Shown: positions 1 through 8,755, counted from the stretch's first letter. The stretch: 36,647 bases of DNA from Butyrivibrio sp. (GCA_015056585.1 SVFZ01000054.1:1-36647), one strand, 5' to 3'. A program made the numbers and translations. Notes: a model not told the origin generated them from the letters alone.

Positions 1-266
1 ACTGGCAGGATACTCTTGAGAAGGCTGAACAGGAAGCTCGTGAGCAGCAGGAACTGGAAGATCGCCAGTGGCAGGAATATTTAGCATCTCTGGAAGATAA
101 TAGTTCCAGTGGTGGCGGAGATGATTCTTCAAGTGAAGATAACGGATCAAATGGTTATACTCCAGTTGGAACTATGGATGGAGAAACAGTTTATCAAGGC
201 CCTGATGGTAATTATTACGTTATGGCACAGGATGGAACTTATGAAAGAGTCGAGTACCGGCCATAA
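1..266 (+). CDS. C-terminal end of an unrecognised protein (5' part outside window)
   Basis: Open from the left edge in the frame whose codons start at position 3, ending at TAA 264-266. The visible 87 residues start with a charged Glu/Gln/Lys helix likely to form a coiled coil (EKAEQEAREQQELEDRQW), continue through a Ser/Gly/Asp/Asn-rich linker (SSSGGGDDSSSEDNGSNG) and end in a short Gly/Tyr/Asp-rich module with VYQGPDGNYYVMAQDG. Linker plus small aromatic module suggests an exported or surface protein, but no family is recognised. It lies 66 bp upstream of the cyclase in the same direction, and proteins near CHASE2 cyclases are often envelope sensors, so co-transcription is possible. The stop codon is overlapped by a perfect 7-bp inverted repeat (266-272 and 276-282, 3-base loop). 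Confidence 0.7.
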   Translation, partial: WQDTLEKAEQEAREQQELEDRQWQEYLASLEDNSSSGGGDDSSSEDNGSNGYTPVGTMDGETVYQGPDGNYYVMAQDGTYERVEYRP

Positions 267-332
267 TGGTTAACCTAACCATCAATATATATATGATATC
301 GCTATACTTCACCAACATAGCAGGACATAACT

Positions 333-2180
333 ATGACACAAAAAAAGATAATCCGTAGTTATCTGAAAAAACCGCAATATCGGAAACTGGCAATTGTATT
401 CTTTATCCTTTCTGTTATCTATACCTTTGCAGTTTATTTCAAGGTGCTGAATAGAGTAGATAAGTGGATACAGGACGTTCTTTACCAAAGGCCTCAGGCA
501 GTTTCCGGGGACGTGGTCATAATAGGAATTGATGATGAATCTATAGAGCAGCTGGGCCCTTACAATACCTGGGACAGGCACGTAATGGCCTCTGCTCTGG
601 AGGCTCTTGCTAAAGACCCTGAGAATATGCCAAGTGTAGTGGCAATTGATACTCTCTATTCCGGTGGAACCGATCCGGAAGCAGATAAGCATCTTGCGGA
701 GGCTGCAAGTAAGCTTCCTGATGTGGTGGTTGCCAGCGCAGGTGTATTTGGTTCGGGCTTTGTGGAGGATGATTTTGGCTCTTTTCAACATAAAAGCCAC
801 ATTCTGTACAGCTATGAAAAGCCCTATGAGGAACTTGAGGCAGTAACCCACCAGGGACACATCAATGCCATGCTTGATATGGATGGCATCATGAGGCATG
901 CCTTTCTTTACTTTGACGCTGAGGATGAAAACGGAAGTGTACAAAGAGTATACTCTATGGCCCATGAGGCTGCCAGAATCTACGCTGAAAAGGAAGGAAT
1001 CTCTTTTACCGATCCTGAGACTGATGCAAGAGGTCACTTTTACCTGTCCTATTCATCGGCTCCCGGCACCTACGACGACGGGATGTCCATTGCAAAGCTT
1101 ATAAACGGGCAGGTTCCTTCTGATTACTACGCAGGGAAAATAGTGTTCATCGGCCCGTACTCTGCAGGACTTCAGGACGAATACTTTACTCCTATTGACA
1201 GAGCAAAGAAGATGTACGGAGTGGAGTTTCAGGCAAATGTAGCCGAGGCGCTGCTTAAAGGAGATTACAAGAAGGAGGTGCCTGATTACATCCAGGCTAT
1301 CCTGGTATTTGTAGCAGTCCTTGTGGGAATAACCATATTCCTTATGACCAACGTAAAAGTTGCCACAATCTACATGCTGATAGATATGATTGTCTATGCA
1401 CTGGTGGCATACATTCTCTATTTAAGGGGATATCTGGTTCATCCGCTTTGGATGCCTGTAGGTCTCATTGGAATGTATATCTGCTCAATTGTGATCCATT
1501 ACACAAGAGCGGCTCTTGAAAAGAGAAGGATAACCAAGACCTTTGAAAGATATGTTGCACCGGAGATCGTAAAAGAGATCATGAAGCAGGGCATGGAAAA
1601 TCTGTCTCTGGGCGGAAAGACCTGTGATATTGCAGTTTTGTTTGTTGACGTTAGAGGCTTTACCACCATGTCGGAGCGCCTGACTCCTGAGAAAGTGGTC
1701 TTTATCCTCAACAGATATCTGACCATGGCCAGCGATTGTGTTGAAAAAAATCACGGCACGCTTGATAAATTTGTAGGAGATGCAATGATGGCATTCTGGG
1801 GAGCGCCCCTGCCACAGGAGGATGCAATCTACAACGCCGTGAAAACGGCTCAGGACATAGTGGTTGGAGCAAAAAGAGTTTCCGATGAACTAAAGGCAGA
1901 GATAGGCGAGGAACTTCGTGTAGGTGTAGGTGTAAACTACGGGCCTGCGGTTGTAGGAAACATGGGCGCGGAAAAGCACATGGACTATACAGCTATCGGC
2001 GACACAGTTAACACCGCAGCCAGGCTTGAAGCCAATGCCCCGGGAGGTACAGTCTATATCAGCAGAGTAGTGGCTGATGCTCTGGAGGGCAGGATACGGG
2101 TTACATCCCTTGGTGATACCATCAAACTTAAAGGTAAAGCTGAAGGCTTTGAAGTACTGAAACTCGAAGAAATCCTGTGA
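333..2180 (+). CDS. CHASE2-domain class III adenylate/guanylate cyclase
   Basis: Predicted membrane receptor cyclase making cAMP (or cGMP) from the triphosphate. The 615 residues show an N-terminal TM (about 17-37), an extracellular CHASE2 sensor (about 45-310), three TMs (about 318-392) and a cytoplasmic class III cyclase domain (about 425-605). Catalytic features visible: metal Asp439 in FVDVRGFT, metal Asp483 and adenine-type Lys479 in LDKFVGDAMMAF, and the Asn560/Arg564 transition-state pair in YTAIGDTVNTAARLE. All key residues are intact, so an active enzyme is expected; the Lys favours ATP over GTP. Start ATG 333 has only a weak AGGA upstream. It is followed by a hairpin terminator at 2201, so it is the last gene of its transcript. 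Which ligand the CHASE2 domain senses cannot be read from the sequence. Confidence 0.93.
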   Translation: MTQKKIIRSYLKKPQYRKLAIVFFILSVIYTFAVYFKVLNRVDKWIQDVLYQRPQAVSGDVVIIGIDDESIEQLGPYNTWDRHVMASALEALAKDPENMPSVVAIDTLYSGGTDPEADKHLAEAASKLPDVVVASAGVFGSGFVEDDFGSFQHKSHILYSYEKPYEELEAVTHQGHINAMLDMDGIMRHAFLYFDAEDENGSVQRVYSMAHEAARIYAEKEGISFTDPETDARGHFYLSYSSAPGTYDDGMSIAKLINGQVPSDYYAGKIVFIGPYSAGLQDEYFTPIDRAKKMYGVEFQANVAEALLKGDYKKEVPDYIQAILVFVAVLVGITIFLMTNVKVATIYMLIDMIVYALVAYILYLRGYLVHPLWMPVGLIGMYICSIVIHYTRAALEKRRITKTFERYVAPEIVKEIMKQGMENLSLGGKTCDIAVLFVDVRGFTTMSERLTPEKVVFILNRYLTMASDCVEKNHGTLDKFVGDAMMAFWGAPLPQEDAIYNAVKTAQDIVVGAKRVSDELKAEIGEELRVGVGVNYGPAVVGNMGAEKHMDYTAIGDTVNTAARLEANAPGGTVYISRVVADALEGRIRVTSLGDTIKLKGKAEGFEVLKLEEIL

Positions 2181-2200
2181 CAAAAAACATGAAAAAACTA

Positions 2201-2242
2201 AGCAGTCGGGAATCATATCTATCAACTCCCGGCTGCTTTTTT
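2201..2242 (+). terminator. Rho-independent terminator after the cyclase
   Basis: An 11-bp stem (AGCAGTCGGGA 2201-2211 with TCCCGGCTGCT 2227-2237, one G-T wobble) is followed at once by a run of six T (2237-2242). It ends the cyclase transcript. Confidence 0.85.
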
Positions 2243-2251
2243 GCTGCACAA

Positions 2252-2366
2252 GACCGGCAAGCGAATGGATGCTTGCATACAAATTCATTTGCCGGTCGTA
2301 AGAACATGGAGCACTAAGTGCGGAATGTTCGTGTACGAAATCGAGTAGGAGTCAGCCTACTCGATT
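2252..2366. repeat. Three tandem hairpins between convergent cyclase and TetR genes
   Basis: Three inverted repeats follow the cyclase terminator. The first has arms GACCGGCAA 2252-2260 and TTGCCGGTC 2289-2297, with nested GAAT/ATTC and ATGC/GCAT pairs. The second has GAACAT 2302-2307 with ATGTTC 2325-2330 around GCACT/AGTGC. The third has AATCGAGTAGG 2339-2349 with CCTACTCGATT 2356-2366 and then TTCTTTTT, which looks like a plus-strand terminator and overlaps the last codons of the minus-strand TetR gene. This is more structure than a convergent gene pair needs; it may be a dispersed repeat or a small structured RNA. Confidence 0.6.
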
Positions 2367-2990
2367 CTTTTTGGAAGGGGTATTGCCTTTAGAAACGGTG
2401 AACTGTGCAATTATGCTATGAACGGTCTGTTCCAGGTGCGGTTTTAAATCTTTCAGCGGAACTGGATCATTGTACATGATGGAGCTGTAGCCGGTGGAGC
2501 CCACAAGCTCTATGATAAGAAACAGCATCATCTCTGGATCGCTGAAATTAAGCTCTGCCTCGTCAATCATCTTGCGGTATACCTTACCGAAGTCAACATC
2601 ATCAGTAGCCATGGGAGTTGTGAGAGCTTTTTTGAATACTGCCCAGGAGAGATCCTTGTAGATAAAGGCAAGAAGCCCCTTGTTGGCAGCCAGTTCATCG
2701 AGAACGTGATCCATCATATAGATAAGACGATTTTCAAAGCCTGTTATGCCTTTCTTTTCCATGCTCTCATAGGCCTGCATGAACAGCTGGCTTGATTTGT
2801 GGGCAATGAGTCTGTTTCTTATATCGTACTTATCCTTGAAGTACAGATAGAAAGTACCTTTTGCAACACCGGCTTTTTCAACAATATCCGATATTGTGGT
2901 CTTTGCCAGTCCCTGAGATGTGAATAATTCAAAAGAAGTATTCAATAATTTTTCAAGTTTAAGTCTTTTGTTTTCGTCAGCTTTTCCCAT
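2352..2990 (-). CDS. TetR/AcrR family transcriptional regulator of the MMPL locus
   Basis: A 212-residue DNA-binding repressor. The TetR helix-turn-helix is at about residues 10-56, with the recognition part TTISDIVEKAGVAKGTFYLYF matching the family well; the remainder is the variable ligand/dimer domain. It is divergent from the MMPL exporter with 291 bp between starts. Two TGACC-N3-GGTCA palindromes in that gap are the obvious operator candidates, placed so that one dimer array could shut off both promoters. By analogy with TetR/RND pairs, the ligand is probably a substrate of the exporter (inference). The gene end overlaps a hairpin terminator at 2339-2366. Normal length, no damage seen. 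Confidence 0.92.
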   Translation of the reverse strand: MGKADENKRLKLEKLLNTSFELFTSQGLAKTTISDIVEKAGVAKGTFYLYFKDKYDIRNRLIAHKSSQLFMQAYESMEKKGITGFENRLIYMMDHVLDELAANKGLLAFIYKDLSWAVFKKALTTPMATDDVDFGKVYRKMIDEAELNFSDPEMMLFLIIELVGSTGYSSIMYNDPVPLKDLKPHLEQTVHSIIAQFTVSKGNTPSKKNRVG

Positions 2991-3066
2991 TTCATTTCCT
3001 CTTTTAGCCCTATTTTACCATAGTCCGGGCAGCACTTGATATAAACATTTTAATAATTGTAAAGTT

Positions 3067-3090
3067 TCTGTTCTATGTTTTGCGAACAGA
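3067..3090. promoter_or_regulatory. Inverted repeat in the TetR leader
   Basis: TCTGTTC (3067-3073) and GAACAGA (3084-3090) form a 7-bp inverted repeat with a 10-base spacer. It lies inside the long leader of the TetR transcript. It could be a second operator or a leader hairpin; nothing in the sequence decides. Confidence 0.3.
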
Positions 3091-3117
3091 TCTGTGTTAA
3101 ATTTTTGAAATAAAATA

Positions 3118-3173
3118 TTGACCATCGGTCATTTATGTGATATACCATACTATAGAAACTGACCATTGGTCAA
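3118..3173. promoter_or_regulatory. Divergent promoters with two TGACC-N3-GGTCA operators
   Basis: Two palindromes with identical arms, TGACCATCGGTCA (3119-3131) and TGACCATTGGTCA (3160-3172), have centres 41 bp apart, close to four helical turns. Each contains a TTGACC hexamer usable as a -35 box, one on each strand: plus strand 3118-3123 with TATACC 3141-3146 after 17 bp, toward the exporter; minus strand 3173-3168 with a TATGGT-like -10 toward the TetR gene. The symmetry fits TetR autorepression coupled to repression of the exporter. The palindromes are seen; TetR as the binding protein is inferred. Confidence 0.75.
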
Positions 3174-3281
3174 TAATAAATTACATTTTTTTTAAAATAA
3201 TTTGTTATATAGTTTCAAATAATTCACACATTGGGACCCTATTCATATAATCGGGTTCTGATATAAAAGAGGAGGCAGATT

Positions 3282-5399
3282 ATGAATAAGCTTTCACATT
3301 TAATTGTAAAGCTAAGATACGTGATCCTGATTGTTGCAATCGCACTTCTTTTGCCGGCAGGAATCGGGTATCTGAACACAAGAGTAAATTACGATATCCT
3401 CACTTACCTTCCGGAAGATATTGAGACCATGAAGGGACAGGACATTTTGCTGGATCAGTTCGGCACAGGTTCTTTCGTCCTTTATGTGGCAGAGGGAATG
3501 CAAGAGCAGGATGTTGCAAAGTTAAAAGAGAATATCGAGAACGTGGACCATGTTGCAGATGTCATCTGGTATGACTCGATAATGGATCTTAGCGTTCCGA
3601 TGGAGATGCTCCCGGACAAGGTCTATGAGGCATTTAATTCGGGTGATGCCACCATGATGTTCGTGGTCTTTGATGAGGGAACAAGCTCGGACGGAACCAT
3701 GAAGGCAATAGAAGACATCCGTAAGATTTCCAATAAACAATGCTTTATGAGCGGAATGAGCACCATCGTAACAGATACCAAAAATATGGCAGAAAAAGAG
3801 ACACCGATCTATGTAGGAATTGCAGTATTACTTGCAGTCATAGTTCTTTCACTGACAATGGATTCCTACCTTATACCGCTTTTTTTCCTTCTCAGTATCG
3901 GAATGGCAATCGTTTACAACATGGGAACCAACGTATTTAAGGGCGAGATATCCTTTATTACCCAGTCGCTTTCAGCAGTGCTTCAGCTGGGAGTAACTCT
4001 TGACTATTCAATTTTCCTTTGGCACAGCTACCAGGAAGAACTTGAGAAAAACGATGACAAGCTTGATGCTATGGCAAACGCGATCTCAGCTACCTTCACA
4101 TCAGTAATCGGAAGCTCAATTACAACTGTTGCCGGTTTCGTTGCTCTTTGTTTTATGAGCTTTACTCTTGGCCTTGACCTTGGAATGGTAATGGCAAAGG
4201 GAGTCGTATTCGGAGTTATAGGATGTGTGACAATCCTTCCAAGTATGATCCTTATATTTGACAAGGCAATTGAGAAGACCAGGCATAAGCCGCTGATGCC
4301 TGAATTTGACAGGATTCCTAAATTTGTTGCAAAGCACTACCTTGCATTTTTTGTAATTTTCCTGGCACTTTTGATGCCGGCAATTTACGGAAACAATCAT
4401 ACAAGCGTTTATTATGACCTTACCCAGACGCTTCCCGATACTCTCCAAAGTGTGCAGGGTGCCAATGAGGTTGATGAGAAGTTTGATATGAACTCAGCAT
4501 ATATGCTTCTCGTAGACAAGAACCTTGACAGCGCATCAATGAATCAGATGTTAAAAGAGATAGAGGCTACCGATGGTATTATTGCTGTCCTTGGAACAGA
4601 TTCAATCTTTGGTCCTTCACTTCCAAGGCAGTTCATTCCGGAAGATCTTTTATCAGATCTGGAGAGTGACGATTGGAAGATGGTTCTTTTGACAACTGAT
4701 TACAAGATAGCTTCTGATGAGATAAACGAGCAGATTGCAAATGTAGACAGAATTGTAAAGAGCTATGATCCTACGGCTATGGTTGTGGGTGAGGCACCTT
4801 GTACAAAGGATCTTATAAATATTACAAATCATGATTTCCAGGTTGTAAACAGCGTTTCAATAGGACTTGTTTTCCTGATCATTGCATTTGTACTTAAGTC
4901 AGTATCACTTCCGTTTATTCTGGTGGCAGTAATCGAGTTTGCAATCTTTGTAAATATGGGACTTCCGTACTACACGCAGACCACAATACCTTTTATTTCG
5001 TCTGTTGTAATTGGAACCATCCAGCTGGGAGCAACAGTCGACTATGCAATCCTTATGACTACCAGATATCTGACGGAAAGAAAGAGCGGACACAACAAAA
5101 AAGAAGCTACTTTGATTTCTCTTTCCACAAGCATGAAATCGGTAATCGTAAGTGCGCTCAGTTTCTTTGCAGCAACTTTCGGAGTAGGACTTATCTCCAG
5201 CATTGATATGATCGGTTCTCTGTGCGGACTTATGGCAAGAGGCGCGATTATCAGTATGTTCACAGTTCTTTTGGTACTGCCTGCAATGTACATGTTATTC
5301 GACGGACTGATCATGAGAACGACATTTGGAGTAAATGCCGATACACCGGCTCCGAACCATCACGGTGGACACATTATACATTTTCGCCACGCAGCTTAA
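3282..5399 (+). CDS. MMPL family (RND-type) membrane exporter
   Basis: A 705-residue transporter with the two-fold RND/MMPL layout: a TM, an extracytoplasmic loop (about 30-175), five TMs (about 175-330), then the same pattern again (second loop about 370-530, TMs about 530-690). The proton-relay Asp-Tyr pairs are visible in both halves: Asp241-Tyr242 in TLDYSIFLWHSY and Asp587-Tyr588 in ATVDYAILMTTRY. An AGGAGG ribosome site precedes ATG 3282. It is expected to use the proton gradient to export a lipid, peptide or drug. The gene is divergent from a TetR regulator and followed after 65 bp by the heptad-repeat protein, its likely partner. The substrate cannot be inferred. Confidence 0.93.
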   Translation: MNKLSHLIVKLRYVILIVAIALLLPAGIGYLNTRVNYDILTYLPEDIETMKGQDILLDQFGTGSFVLYVAEGMQEQDVAKLKENIENVDHVADVIWYDSIMDLSVPMEMLPDKVYEAFNSGDATMMFVVFDEGTSSDGTMKAIEDIRKISNKQCFMSGMSTIVTDTKNMAEKETPIYVGIAVLLAVIVLSLTMDSYLIPLFFLLSIGMAIVYNMGTNVFKGEISFITQSLSAVLQLGVTLDYSIFLWHSYQEELEKNDDKLDAMANAISATFTSVIGSSITTVAGFVALCFMSFTLGLDLGMVMAKGVVFGVIGCVTILPSMILIFDKAIEKTRHKPLMPEFDRIPKFVAKHYLAFFVIFLALLMPAIYGNNHTSVYYDLTQTLPDTLQSVQGANEVDEKFDMNSAYMLLVDKNLDSASMNQMLKEIEATDGIIAVLGTDSIFGPSLPRQFIPEDLLSDLESDDWKMVLLTTDYKIASDEINEQIANVDRIVKSYDPTAMVVGEAPCTKDLINITNHDFQVVNSVSIGLVFLIIAFVLKSVSLPFILVAVIEFAIFVNMGLPYYTQTTIPFISSVVIGTIQLGATVDYAILMTTRYLTERKSGHNKKEATLISLSTSMKSVIVSALSFFAATFGVGLISSIDMIGSLCGLMARGAIISMFTVLLVLPAMYMLFDGLIMRTTFGVNADTPAPNHHGGHIIHFRHAA

Positions 5400-5424
5400 T
5401 GAAAAATATTATCAAATAAAAATT

Positions 5425-5440
5425 GTTAGTTTATGCTAAC
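5425..5440. promoter_or_regulatory. GTTAG-N6-CTAAC palindrome upstream of the heptad-repeat gene
   Basis: GTTAG (5425-5429) and CTAAC (5436-5440) lie 24 bp before the ATG of the next gene. The same arms and six-base spacer occur in front of feoA at 29061-29076. The arms resemble half-sites of DtxR-family metal regulators. It may be an operator or simply a small hairpin between the two genes. Confidence 0.4.
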
Positions 5441-5464
5441 ATGTTGAATGGGGAGAATAAGATC

Positions 5465-8400
5465 ATGGTAAAGAAAAATTTATTGAAATCATTATCAGTA
5501 GTTATGGCATGCATGATGGCTGTTATGACAGTTGCATGCGGATCAAATACAGTAGAAAATAAAAATGCAGCAGCAACAGAGGAGACTGCTAAGGAAAGTG
5601 ATACTTTAGAGCATGCTCTTTTGACAAGTGCTGCAAGAGCAGGTTCTTCAGAGGAAGCCGGAAAGGTTGAGACAGTCTATGTTACAGCAAATGCAAGCGG
5701 AGCTGTTGATGACGTTATCGTAAGTGAGTGGCTCAAAAATGCGAATTCCTCAGCAGAGCTTTCAGATACTACGGAGCTTAAGAACATCGTAAATGTAAAG
5801 GGAAAAGAGGGCTTTACCGAAAACAGCGACGGATCAGTTACCTGGGATGCAAACGGATCAGATATTTACTATCAGGGAACAACGGACAAAGAGCTCCCTG
5901 TTGACATGAAGATCACTTACACACTTGATGGAAAAGAGATCGCACCTGAGGATCTGGCCGGCAAGAGCGGAAAGGTTACAATCCGTTTCGAGTATGACAA
6001 CAAGGAAAAACAGGTCGTTGATGTTGACGGAAAAGAGATTGAGGTCTACACACCATTTGCAATGGTTTCAGGTATGATGCTCGATTCCGATAAGTTCACA
6101 AATGTTGAGATATCAAACGGCAAGGTTATTTCTGAGGGAAACAAGTACATCGTTATGGGTGTAGCGCTTCCGGGACTTAAGGAAAGCCTTAATATCTCTG
6201 ATGAGAAGTGGGATGAGCTTGAAACTGATGAGGACATTGAATCAAAGCTTTCCAACTACTTCGAGATCACAGCAGATACAAGCGATTTCGAGCTTGGAAT
6301 GACAATTACAATGGCAAGTTCAGATATCCTTTCTGACTTTGGCCTTACTGAGCTTTCAGACGGAAATAAGCTTTCTGACCTTAAGGATGATATGGGAGAG
6401 CTGAACGACGGCTCAACAAAACTTGTAGACGGTACAACAGAGCTTAAGGATGGAACTACAAAGCTTCGCGATGGCTCCAAGGAACTTTATGACGGAACAG
6501 GCAAGCTCTATGACGGAACAAGCAAGCTCAAGGACGGAACAGCAGACCTTTATAGCGGAGCAGGCGAACTTAATGATGGCGCAGGTCAGCTGGATAGTGG
6601 AAGCAGTGAACTTGCAAAGGGAGCAGGAGAACTTCGTGATGGTGCTTCAAAGCTTCATGATGGAACCAAGACACTTTCAGATGGCACCGGCAAACTCTAT
6701 GACGGATCCAAAACCTTGTATGGCGGCATTGTTTCTTACACAGACGGTGCTGCAAAGGTTGATCAGGGGGCAGGAGCGCTTGCTGAGGGAACAAAGAGTC
6801 TTAAGGCAGGATCTGAACAGCTTGGGGCTGGTCTATCCTCTGCAAAAACAGGTTCTGCAGCACTTGCTCAGGGTGCTTTGCAGCTTGAAAGCGGTGTTCA
6901 GAGCCTTGGAGGTATGACAGATGCTGTCCAGACACTTCTTTCAAATAAGGCAACTCTTGAAAGTGCTTATGGATATCTTACAACTCCGGGAACAAGTTGC
7001 GATGAGAGTCTGGTTCCTTTGCTTAACAAGATGTCAGATCACAAGATCACAAGTGCCGAACAGGCTGATGCCATCAAGGCAGCAGGTCTTGCAGCTCTTT
7101 CATCACAGACCTCAGCAACTGTAACTTCTGAGAATGCCGGCGATGAAAATGAAGTAGAGGCTACGGGCGGAGAGCTGACAAATCCTGATTCTCAACCTGA
7201 TGACACAGGTAAGAGCGATAACACTGATCAGGGTAACAACGGCGCAGGTGACAACGGTTCAGGCGAAGATGGCTCCGGCGATGACGCTCAGGGCGGCAAC
7301 GGATCTGACGAAGGCAATAACGGCAGCAATCAGGGTAACAATGATGGCAATGTCGTACAGGACGAAAATAACAACGGTGCAAACGAGCTTGGCAACGATG
7401 GTCAGAACAACGAACAGAAGAACAATCAAAACAGAGGCGATGATTACGATGCAGCTTCTTTCGTTACAGAGTCTAAGGTTGTGACTCAGGGTACAGGAAA
7501 CGACGTATCCACTCTCACGCAGCAGGGTGATGGCGAAGGCAGGTACTACACAGAGGAAGAATTCAACAATGAGGTTGAGGCAGCTCTTCAGAAAGCTCTT
7601 CCTGCAGCAGTCAAGGAAGCTCTTCCTGCAGCAGTTGAGGAAGCACTCTCTGATCCTGAGGTTGTAAAGAGCCTGCTTACATCAGAACAGGGAATGAATA
7701 TGATCCTTTCATCTCCCGAGCTTTTGACCCAGATGCTGGCTAATGAGAATGTGCAGAAAATGGTTCTTTCAAATCCTGAGATTCTTGCAAAGATAATGGC
7801 AAATGAGGATGTACAGAAGAACATCCTTGCATCTGAAAAGGTTCAGGATGCGCTTAAGGGCAAGATAGCAGAGCAGGTAAGCCTTGTATCGACTTATACA
7901 GGAGTCCTTGGATCTGTAAAGGGGGCAATCGGTGCCGTTGATGAGGTTCTTACAGGTCTTGGACTTTCAGTAACTGCCGAGGAAGAAGCAGCAGGTGTAA
8001 CAGTTGAGCAGAAAGCTATGGTTCTTTCAACACAGATGAATGCTCTTATGAATGGAGTTGGCAGCCTCAAGACAGGTGCAGAGCAGCTTGATGCAGGAAT
8101 CGCCCAGCTTTTGGCAGGCGCTACAAGTCTTGATGCAGGTATTGGTCAGGTGGATCAAGGAGCAGCTACTCTTGCAAAGGGAACAGGCGCTTTGGTAGCT
8201 AATAACGAGAAGTTAAAGAGCGGTGCAAAAGAACTTTCAGATGGAGCAGGACAGCTTAATAGCGGTGCATCAGAATTAAGAAACGGAGCAGGACAGCTTT
8301 CAGATGGAGCTACGCAGCTTTCAGATGGAGCAGGTAAGCTTTCAGATGGCGCATCACAGCTCCATGAGGGAACAGGTAAACTCTATGACGGAGCCGGAAA

Positions 8401-8716
8401 GCTTGATGAAGGCGCGGGTGAGCTTAATACCGGTGCAAAGGATCTTAATGAAGGCGCAGGAAAACTTAACGATGGAATCGCAGAACTTGATGACGGTGTT
8501 GTAGAGCTGTTGGATGGAGTTAAGAAACTGGATTCAGAAGGTATCAAGAAACTCTATGATGCTTTCGACGGTGACTTTTCAGAGTTCTCTGATAAACTTA
8601 AGGCTATTCAGAAAGCCGGAGAGAGCTACACGTCATTTGGTGGAGCAAATGAGGATGAGGATTGCAGCGTTAAGTTCATCATCAAGACAGCAGGTGTAAA
8701 GGCACAGGATCTTTAA
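5465..8716 (+). CDS. Large lipoprotein-like protein with xxxLxxG heptad repeats (YhgE/Pip-like)
   Basis: The start is taken at ATG 5465 rather than ATG 5423, because GGGGAG lies just upstream and a signal peptide begins there (MVKKNLL, hydrophobic core, then TVAC-G with Cys25 as possible lipid anchor). The 1083-residue product has an N-terminal beta-rich part (about 40-300), a tract of about 16 heptads of the LxDGTxx type (about 309-445), a Gly/Asn/Asp/Gln-rich linker (about 559-662), helical repeats (about 700-810), and a second tract of about 15 heptads (about 865-1022). Such heptads are known from YhgE/Pip proteins and form long helical rods; the two tracts could pair antiparallel. No C-terminal TM or sortase motif is seen. 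Position after the MMPL gene suggests a periplasm-side extension or tether for that exporter (inference). Confidence 0.85.
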   Translation: MVKKNLLKSLSVVMACMMAVMTVACGSNTVENKNAAATEETAKESDTLEHALLTSAARAGSSEEAGKVETVYVTANASGAVDDVIVSEWLKNANSSAELSDTTELKNIVNVKGKEGFTENSDGSVTWDANGSDIYYQGTTDKELPVDMKITYTLDGKEIAPEDLAGKSGKVTIRFEYDNKEKQVVDVDGKEIEVYTPFAMVSGMMLDSDKFTNVEISNGKVISEGNKYIVMGVALPGLKESLNISDEKWDELETDEDIESKLSNYFEITADTSDFELGMTITMASSDILSDFGLTELSDGNKLSDLKDDMGELNDGSTKLVDGTTELKDGTTKLRDGSKELYDGTGKLYDGTSKLKDGTADLYSGAGELNDGAGQLDSGSSELAKGAGELRDGASKLHDGTKTLSDGTGKLYDGSKTLYGGIVSYTDGAAKVDQGAGALAEGTKSLKAGSEQLGAGLSSAKTGSAALAQGALQLESGVQSLGGMTDAVQTLLSNKATLESAYGYLTTPGTSCDESLVPLLNKMSDHKITSAEQADAIKAAGLAALSSQTSATVTSENAGDENEVEATGGELTNPDSQPDDTGKSDNTDQGNNGAGDNGSGEDGSGDDAQGGNGSDEGNNGSNQGNNDGNVVQDENNNGANELGNDGQNNEQKNNQNRGDDYDAASFVTESKVVTQGTGNDVSTLTQQGDGEGRYYTEEEFNNEVEAALQKALPAAVKEALPAAVEEALSDPEVVKSLLTSEQGMNMILSSPELLTQMLANENVQKMVLSNPEILAKIMANEDVQKNILASEKVQDALKGKIAEQVSLVSTYTGVLGSVKGAIGAVDEVLTGLGLSVTAEEEAAGVTVEQKAMVLSTQMNALMNGVGSLKTGAEQLDAGIAQLLAGATSLDAGIGQVDQGAATLAKGTGALVANNEKLKSGAKELSDGAGQLNSGASELRNGAGQLSDGATQLSDGAGKLSDGASQLHEGTGKLYDGAGKLDEGAGELNTGAKDLNEGAGKLNDGIAELDDGVVELLDGVKKLDSEGIKKLYDAFDGDFSEFSDKLKAIQKAGESYTSFGGANEDEDCSVKFIIKTAGVKAQDL

Positions 8717-8755
8717 TTCAGATTGGTTTCTTATCATATGAGGGGTAGTTGATGA

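Noticed and set aside
266..282. ATGGTTA-ACC-TAACCAT inverted repeat as a metal-regulator site
   Set aside because: It overlaps the stop codon of the first gene, its spacing differs from the GTTAG-N6-CTAAC sites, and no promoter is evident beside it.
309..1037. A 242-codon minus-strand frame over the cyclase gene
   Set aside because: It is antisense to an intact CHASE2 cyclase, lacks a ribosome site and shows no family pattern.
6256..7824. Long open frames on both strands inside the heptad-repeat gene (for example 6450-6917 plus and 7588-7824 minus)
   Set aside because: They mirror the 21-bp repeat structure and low-complexity codons of the real gene, have no ribosome sites and no recognisable product.
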